A stretch of DNA of 64,000 nucleotides from Chamaelirium japonicum. Taxonomy: Eukaryota > Streptophyta > Magnoliopsida > Liliales > Melanthiaceae. The stretch is from the NCBI GenBank assembly GCA_947650365.1, contig OX393549.1, forward strand, positions 27,929,209 to 27,993,208, given 5' to 3'. How positions within the stretch are numbered: the stretch's first letter is position 1; the number at the start of each line of letters is the position of its first letter. The translations under genes were made by a program, and so were the position numbers. Shown one piece after another: positions 1 through 13,539 of the stretch. The notes under the pieces were generated by a model. It worked only from the letters and a program-made list of their open reading frames with translations, was not told the DNA's origin and did no database searches.

Positions 1-783
1 GGATCTATTCTAATCCATTCGTACGATCCATTCTAATTCATTCGTACGATCCATTCTAATTCATTCGCTCGAATGTATCCATTCTAATCCATTCATACGA
101 TCCATTCTAATCCATTCGTACGATCCATTCTAATTCATTCATTTGATCCATTCTAATTCATTCGTCCGATCCATTCTAATTCATTCGTCCGATCCATTCT
201 AATTCATTCGCACGAATGTATCCATTCTAATTCATTCGTACGATCCATTCTAATTCATTCGTACGATCCATTCTAATTCATTCGTAAGATCCATTCTAAT
301 TCATTCGTACGATCCATTCTAATTCATTCGTACGATCCATTCTAATTCATTCGCACGAATGTATCCATTCTAGTTCATTCGTACGATCCATTCTAATTCA
401 TTCGTACGATCCATTCTAATTCATTCGCACGATCCATTCTAATTCATTCGTACGATCAATTCTAATTCATTCGCACGAATGTATCCATTCTAATTCATTC
501 ATACGATCCATTCTAATTCATTCGTACGATCCATTATAATTCACTCATACGATCCATTCTAATACATTCATACGATCCATTCTAATTCATTTGCACGAAT
601 ATATCCATTCTAATTCACTCGTACGATCCATTCTAATTCCTTCATACGATCTATTCTAATTCATTCGTACGATCCATTCTAATTCATTCATACGATCCAT
701 TCTAATTCCTTCGTATGATCCATTCTAATTTATTCGTACGATCCATTCTAAGTCATTCGTACAATCTATTCTAATTCATTCGT
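1..783 (+). repeat. Satellite block, plus orientation
   Basis: Units of 23 bp with interspersed 28-bp units. It ends at a plus-to-minus switch centred on CGTACG at 781-786, inside the palindrome CATTCGTACGAATG. The block start matches 49,941 onward, so the window begins inside a higher-order repeat. Confidence 0.93.
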
Positions 784-1666
784 ACGAATGGATACATTCG
801 TGTGAATGAATTAGAATGGATCGTACGAATGAGTAAGAATGGCTCGTACGAATGAAATAGATTGGATTGCACGAATGAATTAGAATGGATCGTACGAATG
901 AATTAGAATGGATCGTGTGAAAGAATTAGAATGGATTGTATGAATGAATTAGAATGGATCGTACGAAGGAATTAGAATGGATCGTACGAAGGAATTAGAA
1001 TGGATCGTACGAATGAATTAGAATGGATCGTACGAATGAATTAGAATAGATCATACGAATGAATTAGAATGGATCGTACGAAGGAATTAGAATGGATCGT
1101 ACGAATGAATTAGAATGGATATATTCGTGCAAATGAATTAGAATGGATCGTATGAATATATTAGAATGGATCGTATGAGTGAATTAGAATGGATCGTACG
1201 AATGAATTAGAATGGATCGTATGAATGAATTAGAATGGATCGTGCGAAAGAATTAGAATGCATTGTATGAATGAATTAGAATGGATCGTATGAATGAATT
1301 AGAATGGATCGTGCGAATGAATTCGAATGGATCGCATGATCCATTCGAATAGAATGGATCGTATGAATGAATTAGAATGGATCGGGCGAATGAATTAGAA
1401 TGGATCGTATGAATGAATTAGAATGGATCGTATGAATGAATTAGAATGGATCGTGTGAATGAATTAGAATGGATAGTACGAATGAATTAGAATGGATCGT
1501 ACGAATGAATTAGAATGGATCATACGAATGAATTAGAATGGATCATACGAATGAGTAAGAATGGATCGTACGAATGAAATAGAATGGATTGTACGAATGA
1601 ATTAGAATGGATACATTCATGCGAATGAATTAGAATGGATCGGACGATTGAATTAGAATGGATCGT
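784..1666 (-). repeat. Satellite block, minus orientation
   Basis: Inverted units. It opens with a minus-oriented 28-bp unit (GGATACATTCGTGTG) and holds the hairpin at 1,321-1,350. It closes at CGTACG 1,664-1,669 (GGATCGTACGATTC). Confidence 0.93.
1321..1350. repeat. Perfect 13-bp-arm inverted repeat, GCAT spacer
   Basis: Arms ATTCGAATGGATC (1,321-1,333) and GATCCATTCGAAT (1,338-1,350) are exact reverse complements around a 4-nt GCAT spacer. The same hairpin recurs at 51,192-51,221 and 63,704-63,733, with mismatches near 61,032, and with the spacer reversed at 46,330-46,359. Confidence 0.9.
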
Positions 1667-2274
1667 ACGATTCATTCTAATTCATTCGTACGATCCATTC
1701 TAATACATTCGTACGATTCATGCTAATTCATTCGCACGATCCATTCTAATTCATTCGTACGATCCATTCTTATTCATTCATACGATCCATTCTAATTCAT
1801 TCGCACAATCCATTCTAATTCATTCGTACAATCCATTCTAATTCATTCGTATGATCCATTCTAACTCATTCGGGGGATCCATTCTAATTCATTCGTACGA
1901 TCCATTCTAATTCATTCCCACGATCCATTCTAATTTATTCATACGATCCATTCTAATTCATTCGTATGATCTATTCTAATTCATTCGCACGAATGTAACC
2001 ATTCTAATTCATTCATACGATTCATTCTAATTCATTCGTATGAGCTATTCTAATTCATTCGTACGATACATTCTAATTCATTCGTACGATCCATTGTAAT
2101 TCATTCATACAATCCATTTAGATTCATTCGCACAAATGTATCCATTCAAATTCATTCATACGATCCAGTCTAATTCATTCGTACGATCCATTCTAATTCC
2201 TTCGTACGATCCATTCTAATTCATTCGTATGATCCATTCTAATTCATTCGTACAATCTATTCTAATTCATTCGT
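1667..2274 (+). repeat. Satellite block, plus orientation
   Basis: Contains scattered rare variants (GGGGGATCC near 1,870; ATCCATTTAGATTC near 2,110) that recur near 51,770 and 52,010. It ends on CATTCGTACGAATG centred at 2,274. Confidence 0.92.
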
Positions 2275-3267
2275 ACGAATGGATACATTCGTGTGAATGA
2301 ATTAGTATGGATCGTACGAATGAGTAAGTATGGATCGTACGAATGAAATAGAATGGATTGCACGAATGAATTAGAATGGATCGTACGAATGAATTAGAAT
2401 GGATCGTGTGAAAGAATTAGAATGGATTGTATGAATGAATTAGAATAGATCGTACAAATGAATTAGAATGGATCGTACGAAGGAATTAGAATGGATCGTA
2501 CGAATGAATTAGAATGGATCGTACGAATGAATTAGAATAGATCGTACGAATGAATTAGAATGGATCGTACGAATGAATTAGAATGGATCGTACGAAGGAA
2601 TTAGAATGGATCGTATGAATGAATTAGAATGGATATATTCGTGCAAATGAATTAGAATGGATCGTATGAATGTATTAGAATGGATCGTATGAGTGAATTA
2701 GAATGGATCGTACGAATGAATTAGAATGGATCGTATGAATGATTTAGAATGGATACATTCGTGTGAATGAATTAGAATGGATCGTATGAATGAATTAGAA
2801 TAGATTTTGTGAATGAATTAGAACTGATCGTACGAATGAATTAGAATGGATACATTCGTGCGAATGAATTAGAATGGATTGTATGAATGAATTAGAATGG
2901 ATCGTACGAATGAACTAGAATGGATACATTCGGGCGAATGAATTAGAATGGATCGTACGAATGAATTAGAATGGATCGTACGAATGAATTAGAATGGATC
3001 GTACGAATGAATTAGAATGGATCGTACGAATAAATTAGAATGGATACATTCATCCGAATGAATTAGAATGGATCATACGAATAAGTAAGAATGGATCGTA
3101 CGAATGAAATAGACTAGATTGTACGAATGAATTAGAATGGATCCTACGAATGAATTAGAATGGATCGTGTGAAAGAATTAGAATGGATTGTATGAATGAA
3201 TTAGAATGGATCGTATGAATGAATTAGAATGGATCGTGCGAATGAATTCGAATGGATCGTACGAATT
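2275..3267 (-). repeat. Satellite block, minus orientation
   Basis: Opens with the same GGATACATTCGTGTG unit as 784 and 5,370. It closes on the 10-bp palindrome GAATTAATTC at 3,263-3,272. The counterpart is 52,261-53,230, with the same closing palindrome. Confidence 0.92.
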
Positions 3268-5369
3268 AATTCTAATTCATTCATACAATCCATTCTAATT
3301 CTTTCACACGATCCATTCTAATTCATTCGTACGTTCCATTCTAATTCATTAGCACGATCCATGCTAATTCATTCGTTCGATCAATTCTAATTCATTAGCA
3401 CGATCCATTCTAATTCATTCGTACGATCCATTCTAATTCATTTGCACGATCCATTCTAATTCATTCATAGGATCCATTCTAATTCATTCATACAATCCAT
3501 TCTAATTCATTCGCACGAATGTATCCATTCTAATTCATTCGTACGATCAGTTCTAATTCATTCACAAAATCTATTCTAATTCATTCATACGATCCATTCT
3601 AATTCATTCACACGAATGTATCCATTCTAATTCATTCATACGATCCATTCTAATTCATTCGTACGATCCATTCTAATTCACTCATACGATCCATTCTAAT
3701 ACATTCATACGATCCATTCTAAATCATTTGCACGAATATATCCATTCTAATTCATTCGTACGATCGATTCTAATTCCTTCGTTCGATCCATTCTAATTCA
3801 TTCGTACGATCTATTCTATTTCATTTGTACGATCCATTCTTACTCATTCGTACGATCCATTATAATTCATTTATTCGATCCATTCTAATTCATTCGCACG
3901 AATGTATCCATTCTAATTCATTCGTTCGATCAATTCTAATTCATTAGCACGATCTATTCTAATTCATGCGTACGATCCATTCTAATTCATTCGCACGATC
4001 CATTCAAATTCATTCATAGGATCCATTCTAATTCATTCATACGATCTATTCTAAATCTTTCGCACGAATGTATCCATTCTAATTCATTCGCACGAATGTA
4101 TCCATTCTAATTCATTCGTACGATCCATTCTAATTCATTCGTACGATCCATTCTAATTCATTCGTACGATCCATTCTAATTCATTCATACGATCTATTCT
4201 AATTCATTCATACAATCCATTCTAATTCTTTCACACGATCCATTCTAATTCATTCGTTCGATCAATTCTAATTCATTAGCACGATCCATTCTAATTCATT
4301 CGTACGATGCATTCTAATTCATTTGTACGATTCAATTCTAATTCATTCGTACGATCCATTCTAATTCATTCGTATGATCCATTCTAATTAATTCGTATGA
4401 TCCATTCTAATTCATTCGTACGATCCATTTTAATTCATTCATACAATCCATTCTAATTCATTCGCACGATCCATTCTAATTCATTCGTAGGATCCAGTCT
4501 AATTCATTCGTACAATCTATTCTATTTCATTCGTACGATCCATTCTTACTTATTCGTATGATCCATTCTAATTCATTCGGACGATTGTATCCATTCTAAT
4601 TTATTCATACGATCCATTCTAATTCATTCGTACGATCCATTCTAATTCATTCGTACGATCCATTCTAATTCATTCGTCCGATCCATTCTAATTCATTCGC
4701 ACGAATGTATCCATTCTAATTCATACGTACGATCCATTCTAATTCATTCGTCCGATCCATTCTAATTCATTCGCACGAATGTATCCATTCTAATTCATTC
4801 GTACGATCCATTCTAATTCATTCGTACGATCCATTCTAATTCATTCGTAAGATCCATTCTAATTCATTCGTACGATCCATTCTAATTCATTCGTACGATC
4901 CATTCTAATTCATTCGCACGAATGTATCCATTCTAGTTCATTCGTACGATCCATTCTAATTCATTCGTACGATCCATTCTAATTCATTCGCACAATCCAT
5001 TCTAATTCATTCGTACGATCAATTCTAATTCATTCGCACGAATGTATCCATTCTAATTCATTCATACGATCCATTCTTATTCATTCGTACGATCCATTCT
5101 AATTCACTCATACGATCCATTCTAATACATTTATACGATCCATTCTAATTCATTTGCACGAATATATCCATTCTAATTCATTCGTACGATCCATTCTAAT
5201 TCCTTCATACGATCCATTCTAATTCATTCGTACGATCTATTCTAATTCATTCGTACGATCCATTCTAATTCATTCGTACGATCCATTCTAATTCCTTCGT
5301 ACGATCCATTCTAATTCATTCGTACGATCCATTCTAATTCATTCGTACAATCTATTCTAATTCATTCGT
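3268..5369 (+). repeat. Satellite block, plus orientation
   Basis: 2.1 kb of plus units including ATTAGCACGATCC variants. It ends at CATTCGTACGAATG centred at 5,369. The counterpart is 53,231-55,331. Confidence 0.92.
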
Positions 5370-7634
5370 ACGAATGGATACATTCGTGTGAATGAATTAG
5401 AATGGATCGTACGAATGAGTAAGAATGGATCGTACGAATGAAATAGAATGGATTGCACGAATGAATTAGAATGGATCTTACGAATGAATTAGAATGGATC
5501 GTGTGAAAGAATTAGAATGGATTGTATGAATGAATTAAAATGGATCATACGAAGGAATTAGAATGGATCGTACGAAGGAATTAGAATGGATCGTACGAAT
5601 GAATTAGAATGGATCGTACGAATGAATTAGAATAGATCGTACGAATGGATTAGAATGGATCGTACGAAGGAATTAGAATGGATCGTACGAATGAATTAGA
5701 ATGGATATATTCGTGCAAATGAATTAGAATGGATCGTATGAATGTATTAGAATGGATCGTATGAGTGAATTAGAATGGATCGTACGAATGAATTAGAATG
5801 GATCGTATGAATGAATTAGAATGGATACATTCGTGTGAATGAATTAGAATGGATCGTATGAATGAATTAGAATAGATTTTGTGAATGAATTAGAACTGAT
5901 CGTACGAATGAATTAGAATGGATACATTCGTGCGAATGAATTAGAATGGATTGTATGAATGAATTAGAATGGATCGTACGAATGAACTAGAATGGATACA
6001 TTCGTGCGAATGAATTAGAATGGATCGTACGAATGAATTAGAATGGATCTTACGAATAAATTAGAATGGATCGTACGAATGAATTAGAATGGATCGTATG
6101 AATGAATTAGAATGGATACATTCGTGCGAATGAATTAGAATGGATCGTACGAATGAATTATAATGGATCTTACGAATGAATTAGAATGGATCGTACGAAT
6201 GAATTAGAATGGATCGTACGAATGAATTAGAATGGATACATTCGTGCGAATGAATTAGAATGGATCGGACGAATGAATTAGAATGGATCGTACGAATGAA
6301 TTAGAATGGATCAAATGAATGAATTAGAATCGTTACATTCATGCGAATGTTTTAGAATGGATCGTACGAATGGATTAGAATGGATCGTACGAATGGATTA
6401 GAATGGATACATTCGAGCGAATGAATTAGAATGGATCGTACGAATGAATTAGAATGGATCGTACGAATGGATTAGAATGGATCCTACGAATGGATTAGAA
6501 TGGATACCTTTGTGCATATGAATTAGAATGGATCGTACGAATGAATTAGAATGGATCATATTAATGAATTAGAATGGATCGTACGAATGAATTAGAATGG
6601 ATACATTTGTGCGAATGAATTAGAATGGATCGTGCAAATCAATTAGACTGGATCGTGCGAATGAATAAGAATAGATCATACGAATGAATTAGAATGGATC
6701 GTACGAATTAATTAGAATGGATATATTCGTGCGAATGAATTAGAATGGATTGTATGAATGAATTAGAATGGATCGTACGAATGAATTAGAATGGATCATA
6801 CGAATTAATTAGAATGGATCATACGAATGAATTAGAATGGATCGTACGAATGAATTAGAATGGATCGTACGAATGAATTAGAATAGATACATTCGTGCGA
6901 ATGAATTAGAATGGATTGTGCGAATGAATAAGAACAGATCGTGCGAATGAATTAGAATGGATCGTACGAATGAATTAGAATGGATCATGCGAATGAATTA
7001 GAATGGATCGTACGAATGAATTAGAATGGATACATTTGTGCGAATGAATTAGAATGGATCGTACGAATGAATTAGAATGGATCGTATGAATGAATTAGAT
7101 TGGATCGTACGAATGAATTAGAATGGATCGTGCGAATGAATTAGAATGGATCGAACGAATGAACTAGAATGGATACATTCGTGCGAATGAATTAGAATAG
7201 ATCGTACGAATGAATTAGAATGGATCGTACGAATGAATTAGAATTGATCTTACGAATGAATTAGAATGGATCGTACGAATGAATTAGAATGGATCGTACG
7301 AATGAATTAGAATAGATACATTCGTGCGAATGAATTAGAATGGATCGGACGAATGAATTAGAATGGATCGTACGAATGAATTAGAATGGATCGTACGAAT
7401 GAATTAGAATGGATACATTCGTCCGAATGAATTAGAATGGATCATACGAATGAGTAAGAATGGATCGTACGAATAAAATAGAATAGATTGTACGAATGAA
7501 TTAGAATGGATCCTACGAATGAATTAGAATGGATCGTGTGAAAGAATTAGAATGGATTGTGTGAATGAATTAGAATGGATCGTATGAATGAATTAGAATG
7601 GATCGTGCGAATGAATTCGAATGGATCGTACGAA
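5370..7634 (-). repeat. Satellite block, minus orientation
   Basis: 2.3 kb of minus units with many 28-bp units. It carries the marker ATACCTTTGTGCATATG at 6,504, which recurs at 34,961, 39,705, 44,174 and 56,443. It closes on GAATTC at 7,632-7,637. Confidence 0.92.
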
Positions 7635-10600
7635 TTCATTCTAATTCATTCATACAATCTATTCTAATTCTTTCAGACGATCCATTCTAATTCATTCGTA
7701 CGTTCCATTCTAATTCATTAGCACGATCCATGCTAATTCATTCGTTCGATCAATTCTAATTCATTAGCACGATCCATTTTAATTCATTCGTAAGATCCAT
7801 TCTAATTCATTCGCACGATCTATTCTAATTCATTCATAGGATCCATTCTAATTTATTCATACGATCTATTCTAATTCTTTCGCACGAATGTATCCATTCT
7901 AATTCATTCGCACGAATGTATCCATTCTAATTCATTCGTACGATCCATTCTAATTCATTCATACGATCCATTCTAATTCATTCGTACGAGCCATTCTAAT
8001 TCATTCATACAATCCATTCTAATTCTTTCACACGATCCATTCTAATTCATTCGTACGATCCATTCTAATTCATTCGCACAATACATTCTATTTCATTCGT
8101 ACGATCCATTCTTACTCATTGGTACGATCCATTCTAATTCATTTGCACGAATGTATCCATTCTAACTCATTCGTACGAATCCATTCTAATTCATTCGTAC
8201 AATCCATACTATTTCATTCGTACGATCCATTCTTACTCATTCGTATGATCCATTCTAATTCATTCGCACGAATGTATCCACTCTAAATCATTCGTACGAT
8301 CCATTCTAATTCATTCGTACGATCCATTCTATATGATTCATAAAATCCATTCTATTTCATTAGTACGATCAATTCTAATTCATTAGCACAATCCATTCTA
8401 ATTCATTCATACGATCCATTCTAATTCATTCATACAATCCATTCTAATTTATTCGCACGAATGTATCAATTCTAATTCATTCGTACGATCCATTCTAATT
8501 CATTCGCACAATCTATTCTAATTCATTCATACGGTCCATTCTAATTCATTCACACGAATGTATCCATTCTAATTCATTCATACGATCCATTCTACTTCAT
8601 TCGTACTATCCGTTCTAATTCACTCATACGATCCATTCTAATTCATTCATACGATCCATTCTAATTCATTCGTACGAATATATCCATTCTAATTATTTCG
8701 TACGATGCGTTCTAATTCATTCGTACGATCCATTCTAATTCATTCATTTGATCCATTCTAATTCATTCGTACGATCCATTCTAATTCATTCGTCCGATCC
8801 ATTCTAATTCATTCGCACGAATGTATCCATTCTAATTCATTCGTACGATCCATTCTAATTCATTCGCACGATCCATTCTAATTCATTCGTACGATCCATT
8901 CTAATTCATTCATACGATCTATTCTAATTCATTCATACAATCCATTCTAATTCTTTCACACGATCCATTCTAATTCATTCGTACGATCCATTCTAATTCA
9001 TTCGTACAATCCATTCTATTTCATTCGTACGATCCATTCTTACTCATTGGTACGATCCATTCTAATTCATTAGCACGATCCATTCTAATTCATTCGTACG
9101 ATCCATTCTAATTCATTCGCACGATCCATTCTAATTTATTCGTACAATCCATTCTAATTCTTTCACACGATCCATTCTAATTCATTCGTACGATCCATTC
9201 TAGTTCATTCGTAAGATCCATTCTAATTCATTCGTACGATCCATTCTAATTCATTCGTACGATCCATTCTAATTCATTCGCACGAATGTATCCATTCTAG
9301 TTCATTCGTACGATCTATTCTAATTCATTCGTAAGATCCATTCTAATTCATTCGTACGATCCATTCTAATTCATTCGTACGATCCATTCTAATTCATTCG
9401 TAAGATCCATTCTAATTCATTCGTACGATCCATTCTAATTCATTCGTACGATCCATTCTAATTCATTCGCACGAATGTATCCATTCTAGTTCATTCGTAC
9501 GATCCATTCTAATTCATTCGTACGATCCATTCTAATTCATTCGCACGATCCATTCTAATTCATTCGCCATTCTAATTCATTCATACGATCCATTCTAATT
9601 CATTCGTACGATCCATTCTAATTCATTCGCACAAATGTATCCATTCTAATTCATTCGTACGATCCATTCTAATTCATTCGCACGATCCATTCTAATTCAT
9701 TCGTACGATCCATTCTAATTCTTTCACACGATCCATTCTAATTCATTCGTACGATCCATTCTAATTCATTCGCACGATCCATTCTAATTCATTCGTACGA
9801 TCCATTCTAATTCATTCATACGATCCATTCTAATTCATTCGTACGATCCATTCTAATTCATTCGCACAAATGTATCCATTCTAATTCATTCGTACGATCC
9901 ATTCTAATTCATTCGCACGATCCATTCTAATTCATTCATACAATCCATTCTAATTCTTTCACACGATCTATTCTAATTCATTCGTAGGATCCATTCTAAT
10001 TCATTCGTACAATCTATTCTATTTCATTCGTATGATCCATTCTTACTCATTCGTATGATCCATTCTACTTCATTCGGACGAATATATCCATTCAAATTTA
10101 TTCGTACGATCCATTCTAATTCATTCGTACGATCCATTCTAATTCATTCATATGATCCATTCTAATTCATTCGTATGATCTATTCTTATTCATTCGCACG
10201 ATCCAGTCTAATTGATTCGCACGATCCATTCTAATTCATTCGCACGAATGTATCCATTCTAATTCATTCGTACGATCCATTCTAATTCATTAATATGATC
10301 CATTCTAATTCATTCGTACGATCCATTCGAATTCATTCGTAGGATCCATTCTAATTCATTCGTACAATCTATTCTATTTCATTCGTACGATCCATTCTTA
10401 CTCATTCGTATGATCCATTCTAATTCATTCGGACGAATGTATCCATTCTAATTTATTCGTACGATCCATTCTAATTCATTCGTACGATCCATTCTAATTC
10501 ATTCGTACGATCCATTCTAATTCATTCGTACGATCCATTCTAATTCATTCGTACGATCCATTCTAATTCATTCATATAATCCATTCTAATTCTTTCACAC

Positions 10601-10739
10601 GATCCATTCTAATTCATTCGTACGATCCATTCTAATTCATTCGTACGATCCATTCTAATTCATTCGTACAATCCATTCTAATTCTTTCACACGATCCATT
10701 CTAATTCATTCGTAGGATCCATTCTAATTCATTCGTACA
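7635..10739 (+). repeat. Satellite block, plus orientation
   Basis: 3.1 kb of plus units. It includes the unusual variant ATATGATTCATAAAATCC at 8,331 (also 58,293) and a unit shortened to 17 bp at about 9,566. The match to the 49.9-kb copy stops near 8,390. It ends abruptly at ATTCGTACAATGAG without a clean palindrome. Confidence 0.9.
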
Positions 10740-11948
10740 ATGAGTAAGAATGGATCGTACGAATGAAATAGAATGGATTGTACGAATGATTTAGAATGGA
10801 TACATTCGTGCGAATGAATTAGAATGGATTGTGCGAATGAATTAGAATGGATCGTACGAATGAATTAGAATGGATCGTGTGAAAGAATTAGAATGGATTG
10901 TATGAATGAATTAGAATAGATTATATGAATGAATTAGAATGGATCGTACGAAGGAATTAGAATGGATCGTACGAATGAATTAGAATGGATCGTACGAATG
11001 AATTAGAATAGATCGTACGAATGAATTAGAATGGATCGTACGAATGAATTAGAATGGATCGTGTGAAAGAATTAGAATGGATTGTACGAATAAATGAGAA
11101 TGGATCGTGCGAATGAATTAGAATGGATCGTACGAATGAATTAGAATGGATCGTGCTAATGAATTAGAATGGATCGTACCAATGAGTAAGAATGGATCGT
11201 ACGAATGAAATAGAATGGATTGTGCGAATGAATTAGAATGGATCGTACGAATGAATTAGAATGGATCGTGTGAAAGAATTAGAATGGATTGTATGAATGA
11301 ATTAGAATAGATCGTATGAATGAATTAGAATGGATCGTACGAATGAATTAGAATGGATCGTGCGAATGAATTAGAATGGATCGTACGAATGAATTAGAAT
11401 GGATACATTCGTGCGAATGAATTAGAATGGATCGGACGAATAAATTAGAACGGATCGTACGAATGAATTAGAATGGATCAAATAAATGAATTAGAATGGA
11501 TCGTACGAATGAATTAGAATGCATCGTACGAAAGAATTAGAATGGATATATTCGTACGAATGAATTAGAATGGATCGTATGAATGAATTAGAATGGATCG
11601 TATGAGTGAATTAGAACGGATAGTACGAATGAAGTAGAATGGATCGTATGAATGAATTAGAATGGATACATTCGTGCGAATGAATTAGAATGGATCGTAT
11701 GAATGAATTAGAATAGATTGTGCGAATGAATTAGAATGGATCGTACGAATGAATTAGAATGGATACATTCGTGCGAATAAATTAGAATAGATTGTATGAA
11801 TGAATTAGAATGGATCGTACAAATGAATTAGAATGGATCGTACGAATGAATTAGAATAGATTGCGCGAATGAATTAGAATGGATCGTGCAAATTAAATAG
11901 AATGGATACAAATGAATTAGAATGGATCATACGAATGAATTAGAATGA
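10740..11948 (-). repeat. Satellite block, minus orientation
   Basis: Minus units. The junction to plus is GAATGACGATCC near 11,947, resembling GAATGATGATCC at 36,406 and 41,035. Confidence 0.9.
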
Positions 11949-12100
11949 CGATCCATTCTTACTCATTCGTATGATCCATTCTAATTTATTCGCACGAATG
12001 TATCCATTCTAATTCATTCGTACGGTCCATTCTAATTCATTCGCACAATCCATTCTATTTCATTCGTACGATCCATTCTTACTCATTCGTATGATCCATT
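11949..12100 (+). repeat. Short plus-oriented satellite block
   Basis: About 150 bp between minus blocks. It ends at the CCATTATGG junction (12,096-12,104), the same junction as 16,561, 18,565, 36,576 and 41,205. Confidence 0.9.
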
Positions 12101-12649
12101 ATGGATACATTCGTGCGAATGAATTAGAATGGATCATACGAATGAGTAAGAATGGATCGTACGAATGAAATAGAATGGATTGTGCGAATGAATTAGAATG
12201 GATCGTACGAATGAATTAGAATGGATCGTGTGAAAGAATTAGAATGGATTGTATGAATGAATTAGAATAGATCGTATGAATGAATTAGAATGGATCGTAC
12301 GAATGAATTAGAATGGATCGTACGAATGAATTAGAATGGATTGTACGAATGAATTAGAATGGATACATTCGTGCGAATGAATTAGAATGGATACATTCGT
12401 GCGTAAGAATTAGAATAGATCGTATGAATGAATTAGAATGGATCCTATAAATGAATTAGAATGGATCGTGCGAATGAATTAGAATGGATCGTACGAATGA
12501 ATTAGAACTGATCGTGCTAATGAATTAGAATTGATCGAACGAATGAATTAGCATGGATCGTGCTAATGAATTAGAATAGAACGTACGAATGAATTAGAAT
12601 GGATCGTGTGAAAGAATTAGAATGGATTGTATGAATGAATTAGAATGAA
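12101..12649 (-). repeat. Satellite block, minus orientation
   Basis: Starts with GGATACATTCGTGCG. The variant order (GAGTAAG, GAAATAG, GTGTGAAAG) mirrors the plus-strand order left of 20,602 and 48,375. It closes on GAATTC at 12,647-12,652. Confidence 0.9.
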
Positions 12650-13539
12650 TTCGTACGATCCATTCGAATTCATTCGCACGATCCATTCTAATTTATTCAT
12701 ACGATCCATTCTAATTCATTCATACAATCCATTCTAATTCTTTCACACGATCCATTCTAATTCATTCGTAGGATCCATTCTAATTCATTCGTACAATCTA
12801 TTCTATTTCATTCGTATGATCCATTATTACTCATTCGTATGATCCATTCTAATTCATTCGGAGGAATGTATCCATTCTAATTTATTCGTACGATCCATTC
12901 TAATTCATTCGTACGATCCATTCTAATTCATTCGTATGATCCATTCTTACTCATTCGTATAATCCATTCTAATTCATTCGTACGATCCATTCTAATTCAT
13001 TCGTACGATCGATTCTAATTCATTCGCATTATCCATTCTAATTCATTCGTACGATCCATTCTAATTCATTCGTATGATCCATTCTAATTTATTCGTTCAA
13101 ATATATCCATTCTAATTCATTCGTACGATCCATTCTAATTCATTTGCACGATACATTCTAATTCATTCGCACGAATGTATCCATTCTAATTCATTTGCAC
13201 GATCCATTCTAATTCATTCCTATGATCTATTCTAATTCATTCTTACGATCCATTCTAATTCATTCTAATTCATTCGTACGATCCATTCTAATTCATTCGT
13301 ATATTCCATTCTAATTCATTAGCACGATCCATGCTAATGAATTAGAATGGATCGTACGATCCAATCTAATTCATTCATACGATCCATTCTTACTCATTCG
13401 TATGATCCGTTCTAATTCAATCGTACGATCCATTCTAATTCATTCGTACGATCCATTCTAATTCATTCGTACGATCCATTCTAATTCATTCGTACAATCC
13501 ATTCTAATTCATTCGTACAATCTATTCTAATTCATTCGT
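12650..13539 (+). repeat. Satellite block, plus orientation, with one-unit inversion
   Basis: Plus units interrupted by a single minus unit at about 13,334-13,355. It ends at CATTCGTATGAATG, a CpG-decayed form of the usual plus-to-minus palindrome. Confidence 0.9.
13314..13376 (+). repeat. 63-bp micro-inversion element
   Basis: One unit is inverted between two switches: ATTAGCA/TGCTAAT arms around CGATCCA, then GGATCGTACGATCC. Identical or near-identical elements lie at 22,802-22,864, 26,138-26,200 and 29,474-29,536. Reverse-complement copies lie at 14,299-14,361 and 30,459-30,521. Confidence 0.88.

Larger units (their letters stand above)
1..8390. repeat. Approx. 8.4-kb duplicated segment, first copy
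   Basis: Counterpart of 49,941-58,350. The left end lies at or beyond the window edge. The match is lost after the GTACGATCAATTC variant near 8,370-8,390. Confidence 0.9.
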